DNA of 37,802 nucleotides, from NCBI GenBank assembly GCA_017882405.1, contig JADGPO010000168.1, forward strand, positions 1 through 37,802. The letters are read 5' to 3'. Source of the stretch: Solirubrobacteraceae bacterium (GTDB taxonomy: Bacteria > Actinomycetota > Thermoleophilia > Solirubrobacterales > Solirubrobacteraceae). The stretch's first letter is position 1. Each line of letters starts with the position of its first letter. Made by a program: the position numbers and the translations under genes. The notes below the pieces were generated by a model. That model worked only from the letters and a program-made list of their open reading frames with translations, was not told the DNA's origin and did not search any database. This document shows, piece by piece, positions 7,343 through 15,387 of this stretch.

Positions 7343-8595
7343 GCGCCTCCGCGGACGGGTCCGTCCCCGTCAAGCGCTTCCGGGTGGGACTGCTCGGCCA
7401 CGGGACGGTCGGCTCGGCGTTCGCCGAGCTGCTGCCGCAGCACGCCGACCGGATCGCGCGCATCACCGGGCTGCGTCCTGAGCTGTCAGGCGTGCTGACC
7501 CGCAGCCGCGGCGGATCTTTCGAGCAGCTGCTGGCCGAGTCTGACCTGATCGTCGAGCTGATGGGAGGCCTGGAGCCGGCGCGCACGTGGCTGCTGTCCG
7601 CGATGCAGGCGGGTCGGCATGTCGTCACCGCCAACAAGCAGCTGCTCTCTCACCACGGCGAGGAGCTGTGGGAGGCGGCGAGGGTGCAGGGAGTTCAGCT
7701 GCGCTTCGAGGGCGCGGTGGCCGGCGTGGTGCCGGTTATCCGGGTGCTGCAGGAGTCGCTGGCGGGGGCGACGATCGAACGGGTGCACGGGATCGTCAAC
7801 GGCACCACCAACTTCATCCTCACCGAGATGGCGCGCACCGGGGCGACGTTTCCCGAGGCCCTGGCCGACGCGCAACGGCTCGGCTACGCCGAGGCTGATC
7901 CGAGCGACGACGTCGACGGGCGCGACGCGGCGGCGAAGATGGCGATCATCGCCCGGCTGGCGTTCGAGACGCCGGTGCACATCGACCAGGTGCGCTACGA
8001 GGGAATCGAGCGGATCCAGCCCGACGACCTGGAGTACGCCCGCGATCTGAACCTCGGGCTGAAGCTGATCGGGACCGCCGAGCGGATCGGCGCCGATGGG
8101 CTGGCGGTCAGCGTCTACCCGGCGTTTCTGTACCCCGGCCACCCGCTGGCGTCGGTCAACGGGCCGTTCAACGCGGTCACGATCGAGTCCGAGGCGATCA
8201 CCGAGATCACCATGTCGGGACCGGGAGCGGGAGGGCCGCAGACCGCGTCAGCGGTGCTGGGCGATGTGATCAGCGCGATGATCCCGCCGGCCTCCACGCC
8301 GCCCGTCACAGAGTCGCTGAAGATCGTCTCCGACGTCGTCTCGTCGTTCTACCTGCACCTGGAGGTCGCCGATGAGCCCGGGGTGCTGGCGAGCGTGGCG
8401 CAGGTCCTGGCGCTCCAGGATGTGTCGGTCAAGTCGGTGGTGCAGAAGGGGATGCGCGACCAGGCCCGGCTGGTGATGGTCGTCCACCCGGTGCTGGAGT
8501 CCCGCTTCGCGGCGGCGATGGAGCTGATCGCCGGCCTGGAGATCATGCGCGCCCCGCCGCGCGCGATCCGCGTGATCGAGGAGGAGTTCGGCTGA
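7339..8595 (+). CDS. hom: Homoserine dehydrogenase
   Basis: This 418-residue enzyme reduces aspartate semialdehyde to homoserine with NAD(P)H, the branch point to threonine and methionine. The Rossmann motif GLLGHGTVG is at residues 17-25. ELMGG, the ANKQLL stretch of the substrate region and NGTTNFIL are characteristic, followed by [18 protein letters not shown]-terminal ACT domain (from about residue 345, [18 protein letters not shown]) suggests feedback control by threonine. The monofunctional form has no aspartokinase domain. The GTG start overlaps the lysA stop, and its own stop overlaps the thrC start by one base (TGATG). Confidence 0.96.
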   Translation: MSASADGSVPVKRFRVGLLGHGTVGSAFAELLPQHADRIARITGLRPELSGVLTRSRGGSFEQLLAESDLIVELMGGLEPARTWLLSAMQAGRHVVTANKQLLSHHGEELWEAARVQGVQLRFEGAVAGVVPVIRVLQESLAGATIERVHGIVNGTTNFILTEMARTGATFPEALADAQRLGYAEADPSDDVDGRDAAAKMAIIARLAFETPVHIDQVRYEGIERIQPDDLEYARDLNLGLKLIGTAERIGADGLAVSVYPAFLYPGHPLASVNGPFNAVTIESEAITEITMSGPGAGGPQTASAVLGDVISAMIPPASTPPVTESLKIVSDVVSSFYLHLEVADEPGVLASVAQVLALQDVSVKSVVQKGMRDQARLVMVVHPVLESRFAAAMELIAGLEIMRAPPRAIRVIEEEFG

Positions 8596-9617
8596 TGCCT
8601 GGACTTATCGAGCGCTACCGCGAGCGACTGCCGTTTGCGCCCGAGGACCCGGTGGTGTCCCTGGGGGAGGGGAGCACCCCGTTGGTTCATGCGCCGGGAC
8701 TGTCGGAACGGGTGGGCGCCGAGGTGTGGTGCAAGCTCGAGGGGCTGAATCCGACCGGCTCGTTCAAGGATCGCGGCATGACCTGCGCCGTGTCGGCAGC
8801 GGTGCGCGAGGGCGCCCAGGCGATCGTGTGCGCGTCCACGGGCAATACCGCCGCAAGCGCGGCGGCCTACGCGGCGCGGGCGGGGATCCGCTGTGCGGTG
8901 ATCGTGCCCGAGGGCAAGATCGCCACCGGCAAGCTCGCGCAGGCGCTGATGCACGGTGCTCAGGTGATCGCGCTGCGTGGCAACTTCGACGTGGCGCTCA
9001 AGCTGGTCCGGGAGCTGGCCTCAAATCATCCGATCGCGCTGGTGAACTCGGTCAACGAGTTCCGGATCGAGGGGCAGAAGACGGGCGCGTTCGAGGTCGT
9101 CGAGTCGCTGGACGGCGGGCCCGACGCCGTCTGCATCCCCGTCGGCAACGCCGGCAACATCACCGCCTACTGGCGGGGCTTCTCAGAGATTCTCCCGCCC
9201 ACCCACAGCCCGCGGATGCTCGGCTTCCAGGCCGAGGGCGCGGCGCCGCTCGTTCTCGGTGCCCCCGTCGAGCACCCGGAGACCGTCGCGAGCGCGATCC
9301 GGATCGGCAACCCCGCCCGCTGGGAGGACGCGATGAACGCGATGGTCGCCTCCGGCGGGGCCGTCAAGGCCGTGTCCGATCAGCAGATCCTGTCCGCCTA
9401 CCGGCTGCTGGCCTCCACCGAGGGGATCTTCTGCGAGCCGGCGTCGGCGGCGAGCGTGGCCGGCCTGCTGGTCCACGGGGCGGGCGACGCGCGGCGGATC
9501 GTGTGCGTGCTCACCGGCAACGGGCTCAAGGATCCGCAGACGGCGCTGGGCGAGGCGGGCGCCGTCGTGTCCTGCGATCCCGAGCGGGCCGCGGTGGAGC
9601 ACGCGGTTCTGGGATGA
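8595..9617 (+). CDS. thrC: Threonine synthase
   Basis: A 340-residue fold-type II PLP enzyme that converts O-phosphohomoserine to threonine. The PLP lysine is Lys58 in [11 protein letters not shown]. The ligand loop [19 protein letters not shown] and the glycine-rich phosphate loop PVGNAGN are visible. The length fits the short bacterial threonine synthase class. Position between hom and thrB separates it from cysteine synthase or threonine dehydratase, which share the fold. Its stop overlaps the thrB start (ATGA), so translation is coupled. Confidence 0.95.
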   Translation: MPGLIERYRERLPFAPEDPVVSLGEGSTPLVHAPGLSERVGAEVWCKLEGLNPTGSFKDRGMTCAVSAAVREGAQAIVCASTGNTAASAAAYAARAGIRCAVIVPEGKIATGKLAQALMHGAQVIALRGNFDVALKLVRELASNHPIALVNSVNEFRIEGQKTGAFEVVESLDGGPDAVCIPVGNAGNITAYWRGFSEILPPTHSPRMLGFQAEGAAPLVLGAPVEHPETVASAIRIGNPARWEDAMNAMVASGGAVKAVSDQQILSAYRLLASTEGIFCEPASAASVAGLLVHGAGDARRIVCVLTGNGLKDPQTALGEAGAVVSCDPERAAVEHAVLG

Positions 9618-10474
9618 CGCTGGGCCGCCGGCGTCTGGTGCGGGTGCCGGCGTCGACCGCCAACCTGGGGCCCGGCTTCGACGTGATGGCCGCGGCGCTG
9701 GCGCTGCACCTGGAGCTGGAGGTGGTGGAGACGGGGGAGTTCGCGGTCGTCTCCGAGCTCGAGGGCGTGCCCCTGCACCGCGACAACCTGGTGGTGCGCG
9801 CGTTCGAGCGTCTGCATCCGGCCGATGACTTCGAGTTCCGGATCGCCTCGCAGATCCCGATGAGCGGGGGACTGGGCTCCAGCGCGGCCGCGACCCTGGC
9901 CGGTCTGATGGCCGCCGACCACCTGTTCGAGCTCGATGCCGACATCCGCGGGCTGGCCACCGAGCTCGAGGGCCATCCCGACAACATCGCGGCCTCACTG
10001 CAGGGCGGATTCACGATCTGCGACGGGCCGGGCGCGCACCGCTTCGAGCCGCCGATGGGACTCGAGGCCGTGCTGGTGGTGCCCGCCGACGCGATGCGCA
10101 CCGCTCAGTCCCGCGCGGCACTGCCGGCGCAGGTGCCGATGGCGGACGCCGTGTTCAACGTCGCCTGCGCGGCCACGCTCACGCTGGGTCTGGCCACCGG
10201 CGACTGGGACCTGATCTCCGCCGGGCTGCGCGACCGGCTGCACCAGCCCCACCGGGCGCATCTGTTTCCCCGCTCGGCGCAGCTGCTGGAACGGGCCCCG
10301 TCGCTGGGGGCGCTGGGGGCCACGATCTCCGGCGCCGGCCCGACCGTGCTCGTGTGGTGCCACTACGAGCAGACGGCCGCCGTCGTCGGGCGCCTCCATG
10401 GCGAGACCGAGGGGTGGGCGACCGTGATCCGGGCCCCATTCGAGACCCAGGGCGCCGACGTGCGCGAGCTCTGA
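9614..10474 (+). CDS. thrB: Homoserine kinase (GHMP family)
   Basis: This 286-residue GHMP kinase phosphorylates homoserine to O-phosphohomoserine, the substrate of ThrC. Motif 1 is [15 protein letters not shown] (about residues 9-23). The ATP loop [12 protein letters not shown] is at 82-93. Motif 3 is [12 protein letters not shown] near the C-terminus. [13 protein letters not shown] is the family substrate region. The start overlaps the thrC stop. No clear terminator follows; 113 bases separate it from the next gene, which has its own candidate promoter. Confidence 0.96.
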   Translation: MTLGRRRLVRVPASTANLGPGFDVMAAALALHLELEVVETGEFAVVSELEGVPLHRDNLVVRAFERLHPADDFEFRIASQIPMSGGLGSSAAATLAGLMAADHLFELDADIRGLATELEGHPDNIAASLQGGFTICDGPGAHRFEPPMGLEAVLVVPADAMRTAQSRAALPAQVPMADAVFNVACAATLTLGLATGDWDLISAGLRDRLHQPHRAHLFPRSAQLLERAPSLGALGATISGAGPTVLVWCHYEQTAAVVGRLHGETEGWATVIRAPFETQGADVREL

Positions 10475-10573
10475 GAACCTCTTGCCTATCCCGTCGCTCA
10501 AGCACACGCCGGGAGACATGCTCGCCAACACTCGGCGGCATCCGGTCGCGGGGTCGATGTCGCCGGGGGGCAG

Positions 10574-10579
10574 TACCGT
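10574..10579 (+). promoter_or_regulatory. Candidate -10 element of the MNT/HEPN pair
   Basis: TACCGT ends eight bases before the ATG at 10588. The gene lacks a Shine-Dalgarno, so a leaderless transcript separate from the thr operon is plausible. Confidence 0.35.
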
Positions 10580-10587
10580 CTCTGGCG

Positions 10588-10899
10588 ATGATCGACGAGC
10601 GGGTGATCGCAGAAGCTGCGCGCCGTTTGGCGGCCGCGGCGCCCGGTGCACGGGTGATTCTGTTCGGCTCACACGCGCGGGGGGAGGCCGCGCTGCACAG
10701 CGACCTTGACTTCCTGGTCGTGGAGCCCGAAGTCGATGACGATGGGGGAGAGGCCGTACGTCTGATGCGCGTCTTGCGTGATCTGCGGGTGCCCGCGGAC
10801 GTGATCGTGGTGAGCGAACGCTACGCCGAGGACTGGCGTGATGTTCGCGGCACGCTCGTGCACGCCGCGCTTTCGCAAGGCCGCGTGCTCGCCGGCTGA
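10588..10899 (+). CDS. Nucleotidyltransferase-domain antitoxin (MNT, MntA-like)
   Basis: A 103-residue minimal nucleotidyltransferase. The pol-beta-type active site reads VILFGSHARGEAALHSDLDF: Gly27-Ser28, then Asp39 and Asp41 as metal ligands, followed by LVV. Such proteins are encoded with HEPN-domain partners as type VII-like toxin-antitoxin pairs; in the MntA-HepT pair the nucleotidyltransferase AMPylates and silences the HEPN toxin. The ATG at 10588 was preferred because the frame upstream runs antisense to nothing conserved and the family N-terminus begins here. The stop overlaps the HEPN start (TGATG). Activity as an antitoxin is inferred from the pairing. Confidence 0.85.
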   Translation: MIDERVIAEAARRLAAAAPGARVILFGSHARGEAALHSDLDFLVVEPEVDDDGGEAVRLMRVLRDLRVPADVIVVSERYAEDWRDVRGTLVHAALSQGRVLAG

Positions 10900-11279
10900 T
10901 GGCCGACCATCGGGACCTCGCGCGCGAGCTGCTTGCCCGCGCACGTGACGACGAGCTTGCGGCCCAAGCGCTGCTGCGCGTCGGCGAGGTATCCGACGTG
11001 ATCGTCGCCTTTCACGCACAGCAGGCTGTCGAGAAGGCGCTCAAGGCCGCGCTCGCATCGATCGGTGCCGAGTTTCCCTTCACCCACGATCTCGGGCTGC
11101 TGATGCAGCTCTGCGAAGACGCCGACCTCGACCTGCCCAATTCACTGGCGGAGGCGGATCTGCTCACGCCGTATGCCGCCCAACTGCGCTACGGAAGCTC
11201 CCAGTCCGCAACGGTCAGTCGCGCTCAGGCGCTCGAGTTTGCGATCGAGGCGAGGAGCTGGGCGGCGAGTCTGGTGTGA
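10899..11279 (+). CDS. HEPN-domain protein, partner of the nucleotidyltransferase
   Basis: A 126-residue all-helical HEPN protein. It has the family core AFHAQQAVEKALKAALASIG (about 37-56) and FTHDLGLLMQL (61-71), ending in LRYGSSQSATVSRAQALEF. These are the marks of the HEPN (PF05168-type) partner of MNT proteins. The Rx4-6H motif of the ribonucleolytic HEPN toxins (HepT, RnlA, Abi types) is not present, so this one may be a substrate-binding or non-nucleolytic HEPN rather than a classical toxin. It starts one base before the end of the antitoxin-like gene and is certainly co-translated with it. Confidence 0.85.
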   Translation: MADHRDLARELLARARDDELAAQALLRVGEVSDVIVAFHAQQAVEKALKAALASIGAEFPFTHDLGLLMQLCEDADLDLPNSLAEADLLTPYAAQLRYGSSQSATVSRAQALEFAIEARSWAASLV

Positions 11280-11516
11280 CGGGAGCGGCGTCGTCCCGGC
11301 GACTCCGGGTCTGGGAGGGGCGTGGGATTCCGTGGTCGGTTTCCAGTACCGATCGCACATAGCCCGTGGTCGGCGCCCTTGAGCGGCACAGAGGTGTCGT
11401 TCTGGCCACGCCCGCTCGCCACCGACATCACGTCCGATGGCGGCAGCGCTCGCGCCTCAGCCCCGAGAAACTCAATCCCAGCCTGAATCGCGTCCGGCTA
11501 CTGGCCCCGTCGCGAG

Positions 11517-12188
11517 CTAACCGCCGCCGCCCGGGAACAGGCCGCCGACGCCGCCGCCCGGGAACCCACCGCCCCCGCCCAGGCGGTGCTGCCAGACGGC
11601 CTTCGCGCCCAGGTCACCGGTGTGGAAGCAGTAGTACAGGCTGGCGAGCGCGAACACGGCCACGAGCACGCGCAGCGCCCCGCTGAGAACGGCCTGCGAG
11701 CGAACGGCGCCGAGCGCCCCGTCGACCGGGCCGACGCCGGTGACGCGCGGACCGGCGGTGCGGAACACCGCGACCGCGATGAGGAGCAGTGCGGTGAAGG
11801 CGAGCTCGAGGGCGCGCAGCCTGTCGGCGGCGCTGGCGTGCTGGGCGACGATCCCCGAGCCCTGAAGGTGCAGGTCGTTGCGCAGCTGCTTGCCGGAGCC
11901 GATCGTCAGGTTGGTGGCGCCGAGCGCCACGACGGCGACGAGGCCGATCCACACACCGTTACGGGCGAACAGCCGCGGCCATGCGGCGAGCACGAGCGCG
12001 CCGGTCGCCGCGACCGGGATCAGGATCACGGGAACGTGCAGGAACAGCGGGTGTGCCGGCAGTCCGCTGTAGATCGTGTTGATCTGGAGCGGGATCAGCA
12101 CGAACGTGAGCAGGGCCAGGATGGCGAGCGCCCACTCGGGGTTGATCGTCCGACGATCGCCCGTCACGGCAAGGTTCTCGGTGGCCAT
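11517..12188 (-). CDS. DUF2231-like membrane protein with glycine-rich tail
   Basis: A 223-residue membrane protein with about five hydrophobic segments (near residues 18-34, 48-68, 78-95, 126-142 and 166-186). SGLPAHPLFLHVPVILIPVA and the closing HTGDLGAKAVW resemble DUF2231 proteins, many of which are predicted haem- or redox-linked membrane proteins. The last ~20 residues are Gly/Pro/Phe repeats (GGGGGFPGGGVGG), unlike the rest. The ATG at 12188 has GGAGGG upstream at a rather long spacing. It is third in line after the FHA and ParA genes, 64 bases after parA. The 237 bases beyond its stop (11280-11516) hold nothing I recognise. Confidence 0.65.
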   Translation of the reverse strand: MATENLAVTGDRRTINPEWALAILALLTFVLIPLQINTIYSGLPAHPLFLHVPVILIPVAATGALVLAAWPRLFARNGVWIGLVAVVALGATNLTIGSGKQLRNDLHLQGSGIVAQHASAADRLRALELAFTALLLIAVAVFRTAGPRVTGVGPVDGALGAVRSQAVLSGALRVLVAVFALASLYYCFHTGDLGAKAVWQHRLGGGGGFPGGGVGGLFPGGGG

Positions 12189-12252
12189 GGCGGCGAACCC
12201 TCCGGTACTCGTTGAAGAGTCACCTAAACCGGCGTTCCCAGCCGGCCGGGCG

Positions 12253-13056
12253 TCAGGCGCTGGCCTGGGCAGGCTGGGCCGCGCGCAGCAGCTCGCTCAC
12301 CCGCTTGCGCGGCTTGTCCTGGCCGAGCCGCTTGAGCAACTCGTCGGCGACCGCCAGGTAGTCCACGCCCAGGTCGGGCCGGTAGTCCAGGATCGACACG
12401 GCCCGCTCGGCCGACTCGGCGTAGGCGATCGACGAGCGGATCGTCGTCTCCACGAGCTTGTCTCCAAAGTGCTGGCGCAGCGAATCGAAGGCCTCGCGCG
12501 AGTGGCGGGTGCGCATGTCGGCGATGTTGAGGACCACGCCCAGCCACTGCAGATCCGGGTTGAGGCTGTCGCGCGCCAGTTCGATCACCTGGAGCGCCTG
12601 CTCGACGCCCTGGAGGGCGAAATACTGCGCCTCGGCCGAGAGCAGCGCGTAGTCGGAGGCGACCAGCGCGTTGACCGTCAGCAGGCCGAGCGCCGGCGGG
12701 CAGTCGATCAGGACGAGGTCGTAGTCGACGGCGACCTCGCGCAGGGCCTTCTTGAGCGTGAGCTCGCGGCCCATCTTGCCGCCGAGGGCCAGCTCGGACT
12801 CGGCCAGTCCGAGGTTGGCGGGGATGATCCCGTCGTGGATGGCGTCGCGCGCCTTGGCGCGGCCCGAGAGGACATCGCCGATCGTCGGCGAGGCATCCGG
12901 ATCGACGTCGAGGTAGTCCGACAGGTTGGCCTGAGGGTCGAGGTCGACGGCCAGCACGGCGAGCCCGATGCGGCGAAAGACATCGGTCAGCGTGCGCACC
13001 GTCGTCGTCTTGCCCGTGCCGCCCTTCTGGGAGAGAACCGCGATCGTGGTGCTCAT
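12253..13056 (-). CDS. ParA/Soj-family ATPase
   Basis: A 267-residue deviant-Walker ATPase of the ParA/MinD superfamily. The Walker A box is KGGTGKTTT (11-19), with the signature lysine at the front. Walker A' is LAVDLDPQANLSDYL, and Walker B is DLVLIDCPPALGLLTVNAL. The C-terminus is short and basic. ParA proteins position chromosomes, plasmids or protein clusters by ATP-driven dimerisation on DNA. No parB lies beside it and no replication-origin genes are seen, so this is probably an orphan used for cargo positioning or another role. It follows the FHA gene on the same strand and has a candidate leaderless promoter of its own. Confidence 0.9.
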   Translation of the reverse strand: MSTTIAVLSQKGGTGKTTTVRTLTDVFRRIGLAVLAVDLDPQANLSDYLDVDPDASPTIGDVLSGRAKARDAIHDGIIPANLGLAESELALGGKMGRELTLKKALREVAVDYDLVLIDCPPALGLLTVNALVASDYALLSAEAQYFALQGVEQALQVIELARDSLNPDLQWLGVVLNIADMRTRHSREAFDSLRQHFGDKLVETTIRSSIAYAESAERAVSILDYRPDLGVDYLAVADELLKRLGQDKPRKRVSELLRAAQPAQASA

Positions 13057-13065
13057 CGAAGCCGG

Positions 13066-13071
13066 ACTATA
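13066..13071 (-). promoter_or_regulatory. Candidate -10 element of the parA-like gene
   Basis: On the minus strand TATAGT ends nine bases before the ATG at 13056. No Shine-Dalgarno is present, which fits a leaderless start in addition to any read-through from the FHA gene. Confidence 0.4.
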
Positions 13072-13131
13072 GGCGAGCCGCGGTGGTCGGGACCTTGGCC
13101 CCGCGTACAGTCTGCGAACGGGGGCAGCGAG

Positions 13132-13710
13132 TCAGCTGGACGAGGTCTCGGTCGACCCCTCCAGGCGCATCCCGGAGACCACCGGCACGTCGATGAAGTG
13201 CAGGTGGTGGCGGCCGATCACGACCTCGTCGGCGTCGGCCAGGGTGCTCCATTCCACCCGCTCGCCGTTGACGAACACGCCGTTGAGGCTGCGATCGTCG
13301 AGCACGCGCAGCCCGTCGGGCTGTCGCACGATCAGCGCGTGCCGGCGCGAGACCGTCGGATCGTCGAAGCGGATGTCGGCAGCGAGGCTGCGGCCGATCC
13401 GGGTCCACTCGCGTTGCAGCGCGTAGGCGACGATGTCGTCGTCGGAGTGGTAGGCGATGTACTGGCCGGGCTTGTCGAGGGCGCTGCGCAGCTCGTCGAG
13501 CCACGACCGGTCCTCTACGTCGACCTCGGCGTCCACGTCCAGGACCGCCTGGTCGCAGGTGGTGAACAGCGAGGCCCGCACGAACTCGGTGCCGCCGCAG
13601 TTGGGGCAGGCGGGGAGCTCGTCGGCGGCCTCCAGCGACACCGAGGCGTCGCACTCGGTGCAGCGAAACGTGCCAGTACCCGCGACATTGCCCGACATCC
13701 AAGCTTTCAC
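13132..13710 (-). CDS. Zinc-ribbon and FHA-domain protein
   Basis: A 192-residue cytoplasmic protein. The N-terminal zinc ribbon has two cysteine pairs, Cys17/Cys20 (FRCTECDA) and Cys35/Cys38 (PACPNCGG). A linker of about 60 residues follows, then an FHA domain from about 105 to 185: RIGRSLAADIRFDDPTVSRR, then LDDRSLNGVFVNGERV. The Gly-Arg-Ser, Ser-Arg-Arg-His and Leu-Asn-Gly residues needed to bind phosphothreonine are intact. It should read out Ser/Thr-kinase signalling. I chose the GTG at 13710 because AGGAG lies five bases upstream and the protein then begins MKAWMSGNVAG; the frame is open to a TTG at 13746. It heads a minus-strand operon with parA. Confidence 0.85.
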   Translation of the reverse strand: MKAWMSGNVAGTGTFRCTECDASVSLEAADELPACPNCGGTEFVRASLFTTCDQAVLDVDAEVDVEDRSWLDELRSALDKPGQYIAYHSDDDIVAYALQREWTRIGRSLAADIRFDDPTVSRRHALIVRQPDGLRVLDDRSLNGVFVNGERVEWSTLADADEVVIGRHHLHFIDVPVVSGMRLEGSTETSSS

Positions 13711-13815
13711 GGCGTCTCCTAGCTGAAGGTCTCGCTCGCACCGCAATTCCGCACCTGGGGTCTCGGGGAAATGCGATGCTCAACGAAGCTTAACGCAATC
13801 CAATATTCCATGGAC

Positions 13816-13858
13816 GGCCTAAGCCAGGCCTAAGCCAAACCTCAATCTGGACGATTGA
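13816..13858. promoter_or_regulatory. Tandem 11-bp repeat and inverted repeat in divergent intergenic region
   Basis: Two abutting perfect copies of GGCCTAAGCCA occupy 13816-13826 and 13827-13837, one helical turn apart. Five bases later an inverted repeat TCAATC-N5-GATTGA covers 13842-13858. Both lie in the 266-base gap between the divergent FHA gene and the small Cys-rich gene, in DNA that is clearly less GC-rich than its surroundings. Repeat spacing of one turn suggests a regulator binding site. Confidence 0.4.
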
Positions 13859-13976
13859 TTGAGTCAGCCTCCGCGCCCACCCGGCGCCCACGCCCGGAAC
13901 CGTTCCCGCCCACCCTCGCCTGAAAGACGTCGCCCAGCGCGCAGGAACGGCGTCTCGCGAGACGAACACAGGGCGC

Positions 13977-14243
13977 ATGACGGCGTCGGCACGCGACATG
14001 CTGGACCTGGAGCTGGCGCTGCTGCGCCGCGGTCTGGACGAGCGGCTCGCCGGCTCGGAGCGCTGCACCTGCTGCCATCGCACGCCGCTGGTCGGCGAGC
14101 GTGTCTACGTCTATGCCTCGGGCACGATCGCCTGCGAGCTGTGCCGTGCGGGCCAGCGCGACGTTCCGCAGCAGGACCGGATCGTGCACGGGCCCGAGTT
14201 CGGTCACACGATGCGGATCATCGACCAGCGCGCCGCTGCCTGA
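13977..14243 (+). CDS. Small cysteine-rich (zinc-ribbon-like) protein
   Basis: An 88-residue protein I do not recognise by name. An N-terminal helix (MLDLELALLRRGLDERL) leads to a cysteine cluster, Cys30, Cys32, Cys33 (RCTCCHRTP), and 20 residues later Cys53 and Cys56 (ACELC). Between them GERVYVYASGTI looks like a beta hairpin. This is the layout of a treble-clef or zinc-ribbon fold. The ATG has a modest AGGG upstream. It is divergent from the FHA/zinc-ribbon gene and followed 63 bases later by the SRPBCC gene. Zinc binding is inferred. Confidence 0.7.
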   Translation: MTASARDMLDLELALLRRGLDERLAGSERCTCCHRTPLVGERVYVYASGTIACELCRAGQRDVPQQDRIVHGPEFGHTMRIIDQRAAA

Positions 14244-14292
14244 GCCCATCTCGCGGCGAGGAAACAGCGGCCCCTGGCCCTGTGGCCGCCAC

Positions 14293-14298
14293 TAAGAT
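14293..14298 (+). promoter_or_regulatory. Candidate -10 element of the SRPBCC gene
   Basis: TAAGAT ends eight bases before the GTG start at 14307; no Shine-Dalgarno is present. This fits a leaderless promoter. Confidence 0.4.
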
Positions 14299-14306
14299 TC
14301 CGGCTC

Positions 14307-14801
14307 GTGGATCCGTTCACCGTCACGACGACGATCGCCAAGCCGCGCGAGCAGGTCTACGAGTACCTGGCCGACATCGCCAACCACGCCGAGTTCACCG
14401 ACCACTATCTGGTCGACTGGCACCTGACGCGCATGGACTCCTATGGTCCGGGCGCGGGCGCCCGCTTTCGCATCAAGGCGCCGCTGAACCGCTTCTCCTG
14501 GGCCGACGCCACGTTCGCCGAGATGCAGCCGCCGTTCCGCATCCTCGAGCGCGGCCGGGGCGGCAAGTACAACCGGATCCGGATGCTCGGGACCTACACG
14601 CTGTCGCCGGCCGCCGGCGGAACCACCAAGGTCGAGTACACGCTGGAGACCGAGCCCTCGCAGCTGTCGGACAGGCTGATGGAGGTACTCGGCGGGCGCT
14701 CGTGGAACCGGCGCAAGGCCGCCAAGGCGATGCGCCGGTTGCGCTCGATCCTCGAGGACGGCCGGGACCGCGGCAAGCGCGCATCCGTCGAGTCCTCCTA
14801 G
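14307..14801 (+). CDS. SRPBCC (START/Bet v1-like) family protein
   Basis: A 164-residue protein of the polyketide cyclase/dehydrase branch of the SRPBCC superfamily. It opens with TTTIAKPREQVYEYLADIAN, the usual first strand and helix of this fold. FTDHYLVDWHLT, GARFRIKAPL and the strand-rich middle follow, ending in a long basic C-terminal helix (NRRKAAKAMRRLRSILEDG). The fold forms a cavity for a hydrophobic ligand; the ligand is unknown. The GTG start follows a TAAGAT box and no ribosome-binding site. The lipoprotein gene begins 16 bases after its stop. Confidence 0.8.
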   Translation: MDPFTVTTTIAKPREQVYEYLADIANHAEFTDHYLVDWHLTRMDSYGPGAGARFRIKAPLNRFSWADATFAEMQPPFRILERGRGGKYNRIRMLGTYTLSPAAGGTTKVEYTLETEPSQLSDRLMEVLGGRSWNRRKAAKAMRRLRSILEDGRDRGKRASVESS

Positions 14802-14802
14802 G

Positions 14803-14808
14803 TAAACT
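14803..14808 (+). promoter_or_regulatory. Candidate -10 element of the lipoprotein gene
   Basis: TAAACT ends nine bases before the GTG start at 14818, directly after the stop of the SRPBCC gene; no Shine-Dalgarno is visible. Confidence 0.35.
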
Positions 14809-14817
14809 GCGCCGCCC

Positions 14818-15387
14818 GTGAGAGCCCGTCGCCTCCTCCTGCTCGTCTACGCGCTGACGCTGGCCGTCGCCCTGACCGCCTGCGGCCACAAGCAGGCGCA
14901 TCCGTCGTCAGCCGATGCCAACAACGACGGCTCCTACATCGACGCCGGACCGCTCACCTATCAGATGCAGATCTCGCGCGAGCTCAACCAGTACGGCACC
15001 GAGGACTCGGCGTACGTCAAGGGGCTGCCGCCCGGAGCGACGGGTCCCACCGCCGATCAGTTCTGGTACGCGGTCTTCCTGCGGGGCCTGAACCAGACCC
15101 ACCACGATCAGACGACGCTTGACAGCTTCCAGATCACCGACTCGCAGGGGAACACCTATTACCCACTCAAGCTCGATCCGAATGTCAACCCGTTCGCGTG
15201 GACGCCGCGGACGCTGGCCCCCAACCAGATCGAGCCCGGCCCCGACACGGTCGCCAGCTATGGCCCCACCCAGGGCGGTCTGTTGCTGTTCAAGCTCAAC
15301 ACGACGGCCTATGCCAACCGGCCGCTCACGCTGTGGTTCCTCGGCTCGACCGGGAAGAAGCTGGGGTCGATCTCACTGAACCTTTGA
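14818..15387 (+). CDS. Predicted lipoprotein of unknown function
   Basis: A 189-residue lipoprotein. The signal peptide has MRARR, then a hydrophobic stretch (LLLLVYALTLAVAL), then the lipobox LTAC with Cys22 as the lipidation site. The mature part is beta-rich, with LTYQMQISRELNQYG, FWYAVFLRGLNQ, LDSFQITDSQGNTYYPL and a terminal strand LGSISLNL. This looks like an immunoglobulin-like (DUF4352-type) extracytoplasmic domain, but that is tentative. The GTG start is supported by the signal peptide. The stop overlaps the TTG start of the next gene (TTGA), so the two exported proteins are coupled and may interact. Confidence 0.8.
   Translation: MRARRLLLLVYALTLAVALTACGHKQAHPSSADANNDGSYIDAGPLTYQMQISRELNQYGTEDSAYVKGLPPGATGPTADQFWYAVFLRGLNQTHHDQTTLDSFQITDSQGNTYYPLKLDPNVNPFAWTPRTLAPNQIEPGPDTVASYGPTQGGLLLFKLNTTAYANRPLTLWFLGSTGKKLGSISLNL

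Noticed and set aside
10482..10587. Short TTG-started frame (PIPSLKHTPGDMLANTRRHP) between thrB and the MNT gene
   Set aside because: It runs out of frame into the nucleotidyltransferase gene and matches nothing I know.
11280..11516. 237-base gap between the HEPN gene and the DUF2231-like gene
   Set aside because: I looked for a small ORF, repeats and a tRNA and found only weak partial hairpins; nothing supportable.
12076..13722. A plus-strand open frame antisense to the parA and FHA genes
   Set aside because: The translation is Arg/Gln/Val-rich low-complexity sequence; the minus-strand genes are supported by Walker and FHA motifs.
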